Positions 25,051-32,976 of a DNA stretch of 53,054 bases are shown piece after piece; within the stretch, counting starts at the first letter, position 1; each line of letters opens with the position of its first letter. The notes under the pieces are model-generated. The model did no database searches. It was not told the DNA's origin and saw only the letters and a program-made list of their open reading frames with translations. A program made the translations under genes and the position numbers. The stretch covers positions 1 to 53,054 of the forward strand of contig JAVWYO010000003.1 of NCBI GenBank assembly GCA_036661515.1, written 5' to 3'. Source of the DNA: HGM05232 sp036661515. GTDB lineage: Bacteria; Bacteroidota; Bacteroidia; Bacteroidales; Muribaculaceae.

Positions 25051-25863
25051 ATGAAACAATTTAAATTTAGTTCAGCGCTGGCAGTAGCGCTTGTCGCATT
25101 AGCTTTTAGTTCTTGCACTAAGACCGATGATAATTACCGCGAAGTAACGCTTACTCTTAATGCAACGCCAATTGAATATGACTATTCACAGGGGACCCTC
25201 TTGCTAAAAGATGTGTGGAAAAGTATCTATGATACTAATGCCAAATTGGTTAGCCAGAATATTTGGTTCTCGCATACAGCTATTCCAGAATATTTTGCTT
25301 GGAATGGCTTTGCTCCAAGTCGTAGTGCTGATAAAAAGGATTATTCTACAGGTAACTGGCTTGAACATCAATGGAGTGCAATTACCGAAGGCGGATTATC
25401 GGGCAAAGGCACGCCATATCTTGTGGCCTATTGGAATTCAATGGAAAAAGAGAATGTGGCAATAGCCGACGCTTCATGTATTATAAAATATGGAAATGAT
25501 GCTAAGCCTATCTCATTTACACCACAATCAATGTTTATTACAAATAACACTTATGCTTTTTATTCCATGACAAATGGAAGTGCATACAGCAAGAAATTTG
25601 CGAAAGGAGATTATTTTGTATTGAAAGTATATGGCATTAAAGCCGATGGTAGCCGCGTAGGTCCTATTAATGCCTATTTAGCTGATTATCGTTCAGAAAA
25701 TAATGCTGAATGGGTGATGCTAAAAGAATGGACTTCCGTAAATCTTGAAGCGTTAGGAGCCGTTGATTATATATATTTTCAAATGGCATCGAGCGACACA
25801 GGCCAATGGGGTATGAACAATCCCGGATATTGCTGTATCGACCGATTAAAAATTAAATTGTAA
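25051..25863 (+). CDS. DUF4465 lipoprotein under cobalamin riboswitch control
   Basis: This 270-residue lipoprotein has lipobox FSSC with C22 as the acylated residue and an Asp-rich CTKTDDN start, so outer-membrane and possibly surface location is likely. The DUF4465 domain fills the rest: FAWNGFAPSRSADKKDYSTGNW, the GGLSGKGTPYLVAYWNS segment, DYFVLKVYGIKADG and the terminal YIYFQMASSDTGQWGMNNPGYCCIDRL. DUF4465 genes occur in B12-regulated loci of Bacteroidota, and I recall surface cobamide-binding lipoproteins (BtuG, BtuH) there, so a role in binding cobamide or another corrinoid is the best hypothesis. No btuB is adjacent. It ends in its own terminator. Confidence 0.85.
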   Translation: MKQFKFSSALAVALVALAFSSCTKTDDNYREVTLTLNATPIEYDYSQGTLLLKDVWKSIYDTNAKLVSQNIWFSHTAIPEYFAWNGFAPSRSADKKDYSTGNWLEHQWSAITEGGLSGKGTPYLVAYWNSMEKENVAIADASCIIKYGNDAKPISFTPQSMFITNNTYAFYSMTNGSAYSKKFAKGDYFVLKVYGIKADGSRVGPINAYLADYRSENNAEWVMLKEWTSVNLEALGAVDYIYFQMASSDTGQWGMNNPGYCCIDRLKIKL

Positions 25864-25890
25864 CTTAAGCAATATATATTTAGTAGTAGA

Positions 25891-25924
25891 AATCCCCAGT
25901 AGCTGTGAAGCTGTTGGGGATTTT
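25891..25924 (+). terminator. Terminator after the DUF4465 gene
   Basis: A 14-bp stem, AATCCCCA with TGGGGATT (25891-25898 and 25915-25922) extended by TAGCT/AGCT pairs, closes a GTGA loop. The T-run is short (four). The convergent nitroreductase gene may use it too. Confidence 0.75.
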
Positions 25925-25931
25925 AAATTAT

Positions 25932-26474
25932 TTAATATTTATTTGAAGATGACATATCTTCTATTTCCTTACGTGCCTTTTCTCGATGTGGCTGAGCCGA
26001 ATATCCTATAATAATATCCAAGAGAATACGCTTATTTTTTGGTATATCTAATGTGCATCGTAATTTTTTTTCATCAAACCACCCAAGTATGCAAGAGCCA
26101 AGCCCTTCAGCTGTTGCGGCAAGTGTGATGTAAGACGTTATGATTCCACAATCTATAAGTGGGAAATGCTTATTTGTTACCCAACCTCCGAGACGAGCCG
26201 AGAAATTTGGAACCTCTTCAACTACAATAATATGGATTGGTGCTTGAATGCCAAATTTATTCATGCCTAACGAGTTGAGCGCATCAGCTACTTGGGCACA
26301 CTTTGCTGGTTCATCAACCACAACAAGATGCCATGGTTGCGAGTTACAAGCCGATGGCGCAAGCCGTGCAACTTCAATAATACGTGCAATCTTCTCTGGC
26401 TCTACGGCGCGTGTAGTGTCGTATTCTCTACAACTTTGTCGCGTAGCGATTAGTTCATAAATGTTCATTTCCAT
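25932..26474 (-). CDS. Nitroreductase family FMN protein
   Basis: This 180-residue flavin reductase-like enzyme has the opening YELIATRQSCREYDTTRAVEPEKIARIIEVARLAPSACNSQPW typical of the family (FMN-binding Arg and Ser/Asn residues) and GLGSCILGWF with the family Gly-Cys near residue 124. The physiological substrate is unknown; relatives reduce quinones, nitro compounds or enones. It lies 8 nt after riboflavin synthase in the same operon, so supply of its own FMN precursor is a natural link. A Met two codons in is an alternative start. Confidence 0.87.
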   Translation of the reverse strand: MEMNIYELIATRQSCREYDTTRAVEPEKIARIIEVARLAPSACNSQPWHLVVVDEPAKCAQVADALNSLGMNKFGIQAPIHIIVVEEVPNFSARLGGWVTNKHFPLIDCGIITSYITLAATAEGLGSCILGWFDEKKLRCTLDIPKNKRILLDIIIGYSAQPHREKARKEIEDMSSSNKY

Positions 26475-26482
26475 AATTTATA

Positions 26483-27091
26483 TTATTTTGCAAATTCCAT
26501 CATTCGACTTAGATACTTGCCTATAATGTCAAATTCAATATTTACAACTGAGCCTTTAACAATTTCCTTAAAATTAGTATTATCATGTGTATAAGGAATT
26601 ATTGCTACCTCAAAACCGTCACGTTGTGAATTACACACCGTCAAGCTCACTCCATTAACTGTAACTGAGCCCTTTTCTACTGTTACATATCCTTTTAATG
26701 CCATCTCGCTATTGCAGTCATACTTAAATGTGTAGTACCAACTGCCATCAGCTTCACGCACATCAACGCATCGAGCAGTCTGGTCGACATGGCCTTGAAC
26801 AATATGCCCATCAAGGCGACCATTCATGAGCATGCTTCGCTCAAGATTCACATAATTACCCTCCTTTAGCATGCCAAGATTGCTACGCTCAAGTGTTTCC
26901 TTGATAGCCGTAACAGTGTAAGTCCCATTACCTGGAAGACTCACAACGGTGAGGCACACGCCATTATGTGCTACCGACTGGTCTATTTTTAATTCATCTG
27001 TAAAACTACATTTTAGCGTCAAATGCAAATTCCCACTCTCACACTTTAGCCCCACGATAGGAGCTGACTCTTCAACTATTCCTGAAAACAT
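26483..27091 (-). CDS. ribE: Riboflavin synthase, alpha chain
   Basis: This enzyme converts two 6,7-dimethyl-8-ribityllumazine to riboflavin. It has 202 residues in two lumazine-binding repeats. The first opens MFSGIVEE and has HNGVCLTV, and the second has HIVQGHVDQTA and VNGVSLTV. The C-terminal helix NIEFDIIGKYLSRM forms the trimer contact. A consensus promoter lies upstream and nitroreductase follows. Other rib genes are not in the window. Confidence 0.95.
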   Translation of the reverse strand: MFSGIVEESAPIVGLKCESGNLHLTLKCSFTDELKIDQSVAHNGVCLTVVSLPGNGTYTVTAIKETLERSNLGMLKEGNYVNLERSMLMNGRLDGHIVQGHVDQTARCVDVREADGSWYYTFKYDCNSEMALKGYVTVEKGSVTVNGVSLTVCNSQRDGFEVAIIPYTHDNTNFKEIVKGSVVNIEFDIIGKYLSRMMEFAK

Positions 27092-27129
27092 ATCTATATT
27101 TTTTAATTCATCTACGAACTCTATTTACG

Positions 27130-27160
27130 CAAATATACAAAGAAATCTCCAAGCTACAAA
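27130..27160 (-). promoter_or_regulatory. Promoter of ribE-nitroreductase
   Basis: On the minus strand TTTG (27157-27160) is followed after 19 nt by TATATTTG (27130-27137), a full match to the Bacteroidota consensus and spacing. The leader is about 30-40 nt. Confidence 0.7.
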
Positions 27161-27272
27161 ATTATGCTACCTATATATTATCAACGAAAGTTCAATTAAG
27201 AAGTGCGAAAATTATATGACGTAAAAAACGCCCATTTTCTATCATACAAAAGTTTTAGCGGACACTAATAGA

Positions 27273-28478
27273 TTATTTTAGGTGGGACTTTATTGACTGG
27301 GCTACTATGGAGATGCCACGACGAATGGTGTCGCAGTCGGTGTTGCAGTAGCTGATGCGTATTGCGTTGTCTGATTGCTGGTGTGGGTCGAATGTCTTAC
27401 CAGAGACAAATACTACTCCTCGTTCGATGGCGTCCATTAGGATTGGTGTTGCTTCTACTCCATTTGGTAGCTTTAGCCAGATGTAAAATCCGCCGCGTGG
27501 CTTTACCCATTTTATTTCTTTTGGGAGATGTGTTTCGAGTTCGGTAATCATTGTTAATGCTCGTTTTTTGTATTCAGCTCTAATAACTTTGAGGTATTGG
27601 TATATTGCTCCGCTACGTAGGAATTTGTCGGCTATTACTTGAGTGAAGCTTGGCGAGCATGCGTCGATTGATTGCTTAATAAGCTCACATTTTTTATAAA
27701 TATGTGGTGGAACGAGCATCCACCCTAAACGTAGTCCTGGTCCTATTATTTTAGAGAAAGAGCCTGTGTAGCAAACTTCGATTTTATTATTTGCTAAAGA
27801 TGCTATTGGTGTAAGATTAATTGCGTCTTCGTCATTGAAAAGGAGGTCGCTATAAGCGTCATCTTCGATTATTGGTATATCGCGTTGTGAAAGGAGTTCG
27901 ATTAGTTGCTCTCGTCGTTTGCGTGTATAAAGTACTCCAGCAGGGTTGTGAAAACTTGGTGTTAGATATATGAATTTTGGTTTTCTCCCTTCATCGTCCA
28001 TTTTATTGAGCATGTCTTTCAGTTCGTCGATTATAATTCCATTATCGTCGAGGTTGCAGGAGTTTATTTTTGCTTGATAGCTGTTGAAAGCAGAAATGGC
28101 TCCTATAAAACTTGGATTTTCGACAATTATGTCGTCGCCCTCGTCAATAAATGCTTTGCCGAGAATATTTATAGCTTGTAGCGATCCCGTAGTGATTATT
28201 ATTTCATGAGAATCGACAGGTAGTCCTTTTTCTTTTAAAAATGCTTTTAGCGACTCAAGGAGTTGTGGCAGTCCTGACGTTGGTCCATATTGCATAGCGA
28301 CTTGCTTTTCACGTTCGGTGAGAGATGCTATTATTTCGTCAATTTGATTTATAGGAAATAGGTCGTTTCCAGGCATTCCTCCGGCAAAAGAAATAATTCC
28401 GGGACGAGTGGCAAGGCTCATAAGATCTCTTATCTGAGAGGAGCGTAGTGCTTCAACGCTTTTAGCAAATCGTGTCAT
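27273..28478 (-). CDS. Class-I PLP aminotransferase (2-aminoadipate/aromatic type)
   Basis: This 401-residue fold-type-I transaminase resembles LysN/KAT-II and the catalytic half of MocR proteins, but has no N-terminal DNA-binding domain. It opens with ISFAGGMPGNDLFP, has YLTPSFHNPAGVLYT, the PLP aspartate in IIEDDAYSDL, lysine in YTGSFSKIIGPGLRLGW and the carboxylate arginine in AIRISYCN. As the last gene of the ior operon it probably converts aromatic amino acids to arylpyruvates, or the reverse, for IorAB. This is inferred from context; the family is broad. Confidence 0.9.
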   Translation of the reverse strand: MTRFAKSVEALRSSQIRDLMSLATRPGIISFAGGMPGNDLFPINQIDEIIASLTEREKQVAMQYGPTSGLPQLLESLKAFLKEKGLPVDSHEIIITTGSLQAINILGKAFIDEGDDIIVENPSFIGAISAFNSYQAKINSCNLDDNGIIIDELKDMLNKMDDEGRKPKFIYLTPSFHNPAGVLYTRKRREQLIELLSQRDIPIIEDDAYSDLLFNDEDAINLTPIASLANNKIEVCYTGSFSKIIGPGLRLGWMLVPPHIYKKCELIKQSIDACSPSFTQVIADKFLRSGAIYQYLKVIRAEYKKRALTMITELETHLPKEIKWVKPRGGFYIWLKLPNGVEATPILMDAIERGVVFVSGKTFDPHQQSDNAIRISYCNTDCDTIRRGISIVAQSIKSHLK

Positions 28479-28490
28479 AATTATAATATG

Positions 28491-28910
28491 TTATAAAATT
28501 GTGATTTCTTTTTTTGTTATATAATATGTGCCTTTGAAGTCGGCAATGTGTGTACCGCAGTCGTCGTGTATGCACACGGTGATGTAGCTAAGCCTATTAG
28601 AGCGTTGCATCTCTGAGGCTACTGCCACAAGATTGTTGCATTTTGGGGCATTGTAGTATGAAATAGATGAGTCGATAGAAAGGGTAGTAAATCCGTAGGC
28701 GTTTGTTGCTACTGCGCCAGCAAAATCTGCGAGAGTGAATGTGAATCCCCCGTGAACGATACCTGCACCATTAAGTGAATTATCATTGTAGTGTGCAGAT
28801 ACTTTACTGTAACCAGGCTTAGCGTCGATTATTTGGAATCCTAAAGAAATAGCAAAACTGTCGCGCTTAAAAAACTCTTTAATATCGTTTAGGTCTTTAA
28901 ATATGCTCAT
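28491..28910 (-). CDS. PaaI-type hotdog-fold acyl-CoA thioesterase
   Basis: This 139-residue hotdog-fold enzyme has the motif AGIVHGGFTFTLADFAGAVA with H53-G-G and D62, typical of PaaI thioesterases, which cleave phenylacetyl-CoA and related aryl-CoAs. It begins 3 nt after the ACT gene ends and lies 12 nt before the aminotransferase, so it belongs to the operon. In this setting hydrolysis of arylacetyl-CoA to arylacetate is likely, either as the release step or as relief of trapped CoA. Confidence 0.88.
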   Translation of the reverse strand: MSIFKDLNDIKEFFKRDSFAISLGFQIIDAKPGYSKVSAHYNDNSLNGAGIVHGGFTFTLADFAGAVATNAYGFTTLSIDSSISYYNAPKCNNLVAVASEMQRSNRLSYITVCIHDDCGTHIADFKGTYYITKKEITIL

Positions 28911-28913
28911 ATT

Positions 28914-29336
28914 CTATATTATGTCTTCGGCGCACATAAGTTCCATTTTGTTTGCCTGAAGTACTTCGCTCATTTTTTGGTTGTCTTGGCAGTGCATTAC
29001 AGCGATAGCCACCCCCGTAGCTGATGCGTAAGCATACATGTAATCGATGCCTAATCCGTTGTTTGAGAGTACTTTTAATGCTTTGTTTAAAGAGCCTGAT
29101 ACGTCTTTTAGTTTTAGGCATACCACATCGGTGACATGTACCGAATAATTGTGATTTCTTAAGATGTCAAGAGCCAGTTGAGGTCGTCCGACGACCATAC
29201 GAAGGATTCCATAATCAGTGGCATCGGCAACGCAAAAAGCCGACATGTTGATGCCGTGATGAGCTAAAATTTCGGTAACTCTTGCAAGGCTACCAGTCTT
29301 GTCTTCGAGAAAGATAGAGAGTTGTTGTATAATCAT
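28914..29336 (-). CDS. Tandem ACT-domain protein
   Basis: This 140-residue protein contains two ACT folds and nothing else. The first runs about 4-68 (LSIFLEDKTGSLARVTEILAHHGINM) and the second about 72-138 (VCLKLKDVSGSLNKALKVLSNNGLGIDYMY). ACT domains bind amino acids. Bacteroidota commonly carry this stand-alone gene beside paaK. Its place in the ior-paaK operon suggests it senses Phe, Tyr or Trp to tune the pathway, but no binding residues can be assigned from sequence. It is 20 nt downstream of paaK. Confidence 0.85.
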   Translation of the reverse strand: MIIQQLSIFLEDKTGSLARVTEILAHHGINMSAFCVADATDYGILRMVVGRPQLALDILRNHNYSVHVTDVVCLKLKDVSGSLNKALKVLSNNGLGIDYMYAYASATGVAIAVMHCQDNQKMSEVLQANKMELMCAEDII

Positions 29337-29356
29337 ATTTGAATTTTTGGGATTGT

Positions 29357-30664
29357 TTATAATTTACTTTTACGGTTATCGATTACTCTGATGGCTTTAC
29401 CTTCGGAGCGCGAGAGAGAATGAGGTTCAGCAAGACGAATTGTAGCGCTAATTCCGAGAGTGCTTTGTACTGCTTGTGCAATGCGTTTTTTGAGATTCTC
29501 AATTTCACGAATTTCGGTAGTCCAAAATTTGTCGCCAATTTCGACTTTAATTTCAAGAGTGTCGAGATTGTTGATACGGTCAACCGAAAGAATATAATTA
29601 GGCGTTGTTTCGTAAATATCCATAAGAACAGATTCTACTTGTGAAGGGAATACATTTACTCCACGAATTATGAGCATGTCGTCGCTACGTCCGATAATAC
29701 TCCCCATTCTTACCATTGTCCTGCCGCAGTCGCACTTTTCGATGTTTAGGCTGCAAAGGTCGCGTGTGCGATATCGCAGTAGTGGCATAGCTTCCTTAGT
29801 AATAGTAGTGAAAACGAGTTCACCAACTTGTCCATAAGGGAGGACTTCTTCGGTTTCGGGGTCAATTATTTCGGGGATAAAGTGATCTTCTTGAATGTGT
29901 GATCCATTTTGACATTCGCATTCCATCGAGACGCCAGGACCTATAATTTCGCTAAGTCCATATACATTGTATGCTTTTATTCCGAGTGAGTTTTCGATAT
30001 GTTTTCTCATTTCTTCGCTCCAAGGCTCGGCTCCACAGACGAGGCGACGTAGCTTTAGGTTATCTTTTATTCCTTTTTCTATTATACTTTCGGCAAGAAA
30101 TGCTGCGTAAGAAGGAGTGCATGCAATGGCAGTAGTTCCAAAGTCTTCCATTATTTGCAATTGTTTCTTTGTGTTTCCAGTAGAGATAGGAATCACAGAA
30201 GCACCAACTTTTTCGACACCATAGTGCATGCCAATGCCCCCAGTGAATAGTCCGTATCCATAGGCTACTTGAACGATGTCTTTGTTTGAAATTCCAGCCA
30301 TAGTAAGAGAGCGGGCAAGTACTTCACTCCACATTTCCAGGTCGTTTTTTGTGTATCCTACTACCGTAGGTTTGCCAGTTGTGCCACTTGAAGCGTGAAG
30401 GCGCACGATTTGACTTTGAGGTACAGTGAATAATCCGAAAGGGTAATTGTCACGTAAATCCTGCTTAACCGTAAAAGGGAGGTCTTTAAGTTGCTTAATG
30501 CTATTTATGTCTTTAGGATTTATTCCAGCGTCGTCGAATTTCTTTTTGTAGTGAGGTACGTTATTATAAATTCGTTCAATCATCGTGCAAAGGCGTGATG
30601 ATTGAAGTCGTTCGAGGTCTTCTCTATCGATACATTCAATATCTTTATTCCAAAATTGGCTCAT
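29357..30664 (-). CDS. paaK: Phenylacetate-CoA ligase (AMP-forming)
   Basis: This 435-residue ANL-superfamily enzyme has the P-loop-like SSGTTGKPTVVGYT at 92-105, YGYGLFTGGIG, YGLSEIIGPGVS (adenylate binding, about 233-245), YRTRDL and the C-terminal SIIGRSDDMLIIRGVNVFPSQVE hinge/AMP-binding domain, ending in SLSRSEGKAIRV with the catalytic lysine. It activates phenylacetate or other arylacetates (indole-3-acetate, 4-hydroxyphenylacetate) to CoA esters, or runs in reverse. It is paired with IorAB in the operon, so indoleacetyl-CoA or phenylacetyl-CoA is the shared intermediate. It is not the aerobic PaaABCDE pathway, of which no gene is present. Confidence 0.92.
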   Translation of the reverse strand: MSQFWNKDIECIDREDLERLQSSRLCTMIERIYNNVPHYKKKFDDAGINPKDINSIKQLKDLPFTVKQDLRDNYPFGLFTVPQSQIVRLHASSGTTGKPTVVGYTKNDLEMWSEVLARSLTMAGISNKDIVQVAYGYGLFTGGIGMHYGVEKVGASVIPISTGNTKKQLQIMEDFGTTAIACTPSYAAFLAESIIEKGIKDNLKLRRLVCGAEPWSEEMRKHIENSLGIKAYNVYGLSEIIGPGVSMECECQNGSHIQEDHFIPEIIDPETEEVLPYGQVGELVFTTITKEAMPLLRYRTRDLCSLNIEKCDCGRTMVRMGSIIGRSDDMLIIRGVNVFPSQVESVLMDIYETTPNYILSVDRINNLDTLEIKVEIGDKFWTTEIREIENLKKRIAQAVQSTLGISATIRLAEPHSLSRSEGKAIRVIDNRKSKL

Positions 30665-30679
30665 GATAAGTTTTAAAAT

Positions 30680-31255
30680 TTATTCGGTTAATTTTGCGCC
30701 TAATTCAAATGCTTTCATGTTTAGTTCAACAATGGCATTGCCTTTTGAAATAAACATATTTGAAATAGCCTCTATGAAACGTTCTTTAGGAATGCCCGTG
30801 TATTTTGCGGCGGCTCCAAGAATAGCAACATTGCTTGAACGAGCATTTCCAGCAAGACGAGCCATTTCGGTTGCATCAACTAACGTGGCATTATGCTGTT
30901 TTAGAGATTTTTGAATGAGAGCATCGTCGGGATAATTTGGTATATTCTTAAATGGCTCGTTTGCGGTTATAATTGTACCATTTGGTTCAAGAAATTCAAT
31001 ATATCTAAGAGCTTCCATCGGTTCGACAGCAATAATAAGGTTGCATTTTCCTTTAGGAATGAGGTCGGAATAAATGGTGTCGCTACTTATTCGTAGGTGC
31101 GATTGCACGTCCCCACCGCGCTGGCTCATGCCATGAACTTCGGCTTGCTTCACATTAAGACCTTGTAGCATTGCTGCTTTGTCGATAATCGATGCTATTG
31201 TCAAAATTCCTTGACCGCCAACTCCTGCAATTATAATATTTTTTTTCATAATCAT
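30680..31255 (-). CDS. iorB: Indolepyruvate:ferredoxin oxidoreductase, beta subunit
   Basis: This 191-residue gamma-like subunit of the 2-oxoacid oxidoreductase family opens with NIIIAGVGGQGILTIASII and has VHGMSQRGGDVQSHLR and AVEPMEALRYIEFL, typical of IorB. It completes IorA, the TPP- and CoA-binding alpha subunit. It starts 4 nt after iorA ends. A second ATG two codons in is an alternative start. Role: ferredoxin-linked oxidation of arylpyruvates to arylacetyl-CoA. Confidence 0.9.
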   Translation of the reverse strand: MIMKKNIIIAGVGGQGILTIASIIDKAAMLQGLNVKQAEVHGMSQRGGDVQSHLRISSDTIYSDLIPKGKCNLIIAVEPMEALRYIEFLEPNGTIITANEPFKNIPNYPDDALIQKSLKQHNATLVDATEMARLAGNARSSNVAILGAAAKYTGIPKERFIEAISNMFISKGNAIVELNMKAFELGAKLTE

Positions 31256-31259
31256 TTAG

Positions 31260-32873
31260 CTACTTATTATTTTGTTTGGCAAGTTCTTTAGCTTTTCGTG
31301 TTGCCGTCTGAATACATTCACGCTGAGCGAGTATAATAGAAACTCCTTTGTATTCAAATTCTTCTTTTAAAATGGCAACATTCTCGGTATGTTTTGATGA
31401 AAGTGGCGTGATAACGCGAATGTGTGATGGTTTCACACCAAGTCCAGAGCAAATTTCGATTAGTTTGTTTGTCCCAGCAGAGTCTTGTCCACCCGTCATA
31501 GCTGTTGTTGAATTGTCGGAAATGATGATAGTCATTTTAGCGTTATCATTTACGGCATCAAGTAACCCCGTCATGCCAGAGTGAGTGAAAGTGGAGTCGC
31601 CAATAATTGCAACGGCGGGGTGCATACCAGCGTCGGCAGCCCCTTTAGCCATTGTAATAGATGCTCCCATGTCAACGCATGTGTTTATGGCATTGAAAGG
31701 AGGTAGAGCACCAAGAGTATAGCACCCGATGTCGCCAAAAACGTGTTGATTGGTGTAACTATTCATCACTTCATTTAGAGCGGTGAACATGTCGCGGTGT
31801 CCGCACCCTTTGCAAAGCGCAGGAGGACGGTTTACGAGCCATTCGGGATTTGAAAGTAGGCTTTTGTCGGAGGCGTTTTTTACGCCAAGAGCTGTTGCAA
31901 GAGCGTCGGGGGTGAGTTCACCCATGCGAGGTAGAGTGCCATCTAATCGCCCATGAATTTTTGAATTTCCAGAATATCCACAAATAAATTCTTCATATAT
32001 AGGATATCCCTCTTCGACGATTAAAATATCGTCGTATTTATCTAAAAAGGTATCAATCTGCTTTCGAGGTAAAGGGTATTGCGAGATTTTGAGAACTGAG
32101 ATGTTTAGATTATTTTCAGTAATCACTTCCATTGCATAGTTAAAGCCAATACCAAATGCTATGATAGCTTTATTACTTGTTCCGTCAGTGACTTTAAGAA
32201 AAGGAGAGTTCTCGGATTCTTGTTGCATTAATGGCTGAATTTCGAGAAGATTAGCGTATCTACCGCGTGCAATAGCTGGTAGTAATATCCATTTGCGTTT
32301 GTCGGTTTCTGGAGCAAATGGGTTCATTTCTCTAATATCTTTGCGGTGTATTATAGCGCGAGAATGAGATAGTCGAGTGGTGATACGAAAAATAATTGGC
32401 ACATTGATGCGCTCGGATAAGTCAAGAGCGTAGTGCATAGCATCGTAGGCTTCTTGCTGGTTGCTTGGCTCTATAACGGGCAAAAAAGCGAATTTTCCAT
32501 AAGCACGCGTATCTTGTTCGTTTTGAGAAGAGTGCATCGAAGGGTCGTCGGCAACTATGACCACCAGCCCCCCTTTAGCGCCCGTAATGGCTGAGTTCAT
32601 AAAAGCGTCGGCTGCAACATTTAGTCCCACGTGCTTCATGCACACGATACTACGTTTTCCAGCATAAGACATTCCCAAAGCAGCTTCATAGGCTGTTTTT
32701 TCGTTTGTAGCCCAAGTAGAATGAATATTTCTATTCTTAGCCTCAGGAGCTTGTTGAATAAATTCAGTAATTTCGGTTGAAGGTGTTCCAGGATAAGCAT
32801 ATACTCCTGATATACCTGCATCTATAGCAGCGCAAGCAACAGCTTCTGCGCCTAATAGTAGTTTATCTTCCAT
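31260..32873 (-). CDS. iorA: Indolepyruvate:ferredoxin oxidoreductase, alpha subunit
   Basis: This large subunit (537 residues) carries the pyrimidine-binding half (ISGVYAYPGTPSTEITEF near residue 20) and the pyrophosphate-binding half (PPALCKGCGHRDMF, GDIGCYTLG, and the TPP motif GDSTFTHSGMTGLLDAVNDN...IISDN). Archaeal IorA adds a C-terminal ferredoxin-like domain with two CxxCxxC clusters. That domain is absent here, and the protein ends after QRECIQTATRKAKELAK. Electrons should go to a free ferredoxin. It heads the six-gene operon. Substrates are likely indolepyruvate, phenylpyruvate and 4-hydroxyphenylpyruvate. Confidence 0.92.
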   Translation of the reverse strand: MEDKLLLGAEAVACAAIDAGISGVYAYPGTPSTEITEFIQQAPEAKNRNIHSTWATNEKTAYEAALGMSYAGKRSIVCMKHVGLNVAADAFMNSAITGAKGGLVVIVADDPSMHSSQNEQDTRAYGKFAFLPVIEPSNQQEAYDAMHYALDLSERINVPIIFRITTRLSHSRAIIHRKDIREMNPFAPETDKRKWILLPAIARGRYANLLEIQPLMQQESENSPFLKVTDGTSNKAIIAFGIGFNYAMEVITENNLNISVLKISQYPLPRKQIDTFLDKYDDILIVEEGYPIYEEFICGYSGNSKIHGRLDGTLPRMGELTPDALATALGVKNASDKSLLSNPEWLVNRPPALCKGCGHRDMFTALNEVMNSYTNQHVFGDIGCYTLGALPPFNAINTCVDMGASITMAKGAADAGMHPAVAIIGDSTFTHSGMTGLLDAVNDNAKMTIIISDNSTTAMTGGQDSAGTNKLIEICSGLGVKPSHIRVITPLSSKHTENVAILKEEFEYKGVSIILAQRECIQTATRKAKELAKQNNK

Positions 32874-32926
32874 GTTTATATATAAAAATCCTTATAAAGG
32901 ACTGATGAGTTAATCAAAATACACCC

Positions 32927-32934
32927 CAAATATA
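32927..32934 (-). promoter_or_regulatory. Probable -7 box of the ior operon
   Basis: TATATTTG on the minus strand fits TAnnTTTG and predicts a leader of about 50 nt before the iorA ATG. The leader includes a small hairpin (TCCTT, TAT, AAGGA) followed by five T at about 32886-32903. Confidence 0.4.
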
Positions 32935-32976
32935 GCAATTAAGTAGCAAATATTTAGTAAAAAAAGGTGGAAAAGG

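Noticed and set aside
29357..30664. Aerobic phenylacetate degradation (paaABCDE pathway)
   Set aside because: Only the ligase and thioesterase types are present, beside IorAB. No oxygenase, hydratase or ring-opening genes occur, so an anaerobic aryl-CoA pathway fits better.
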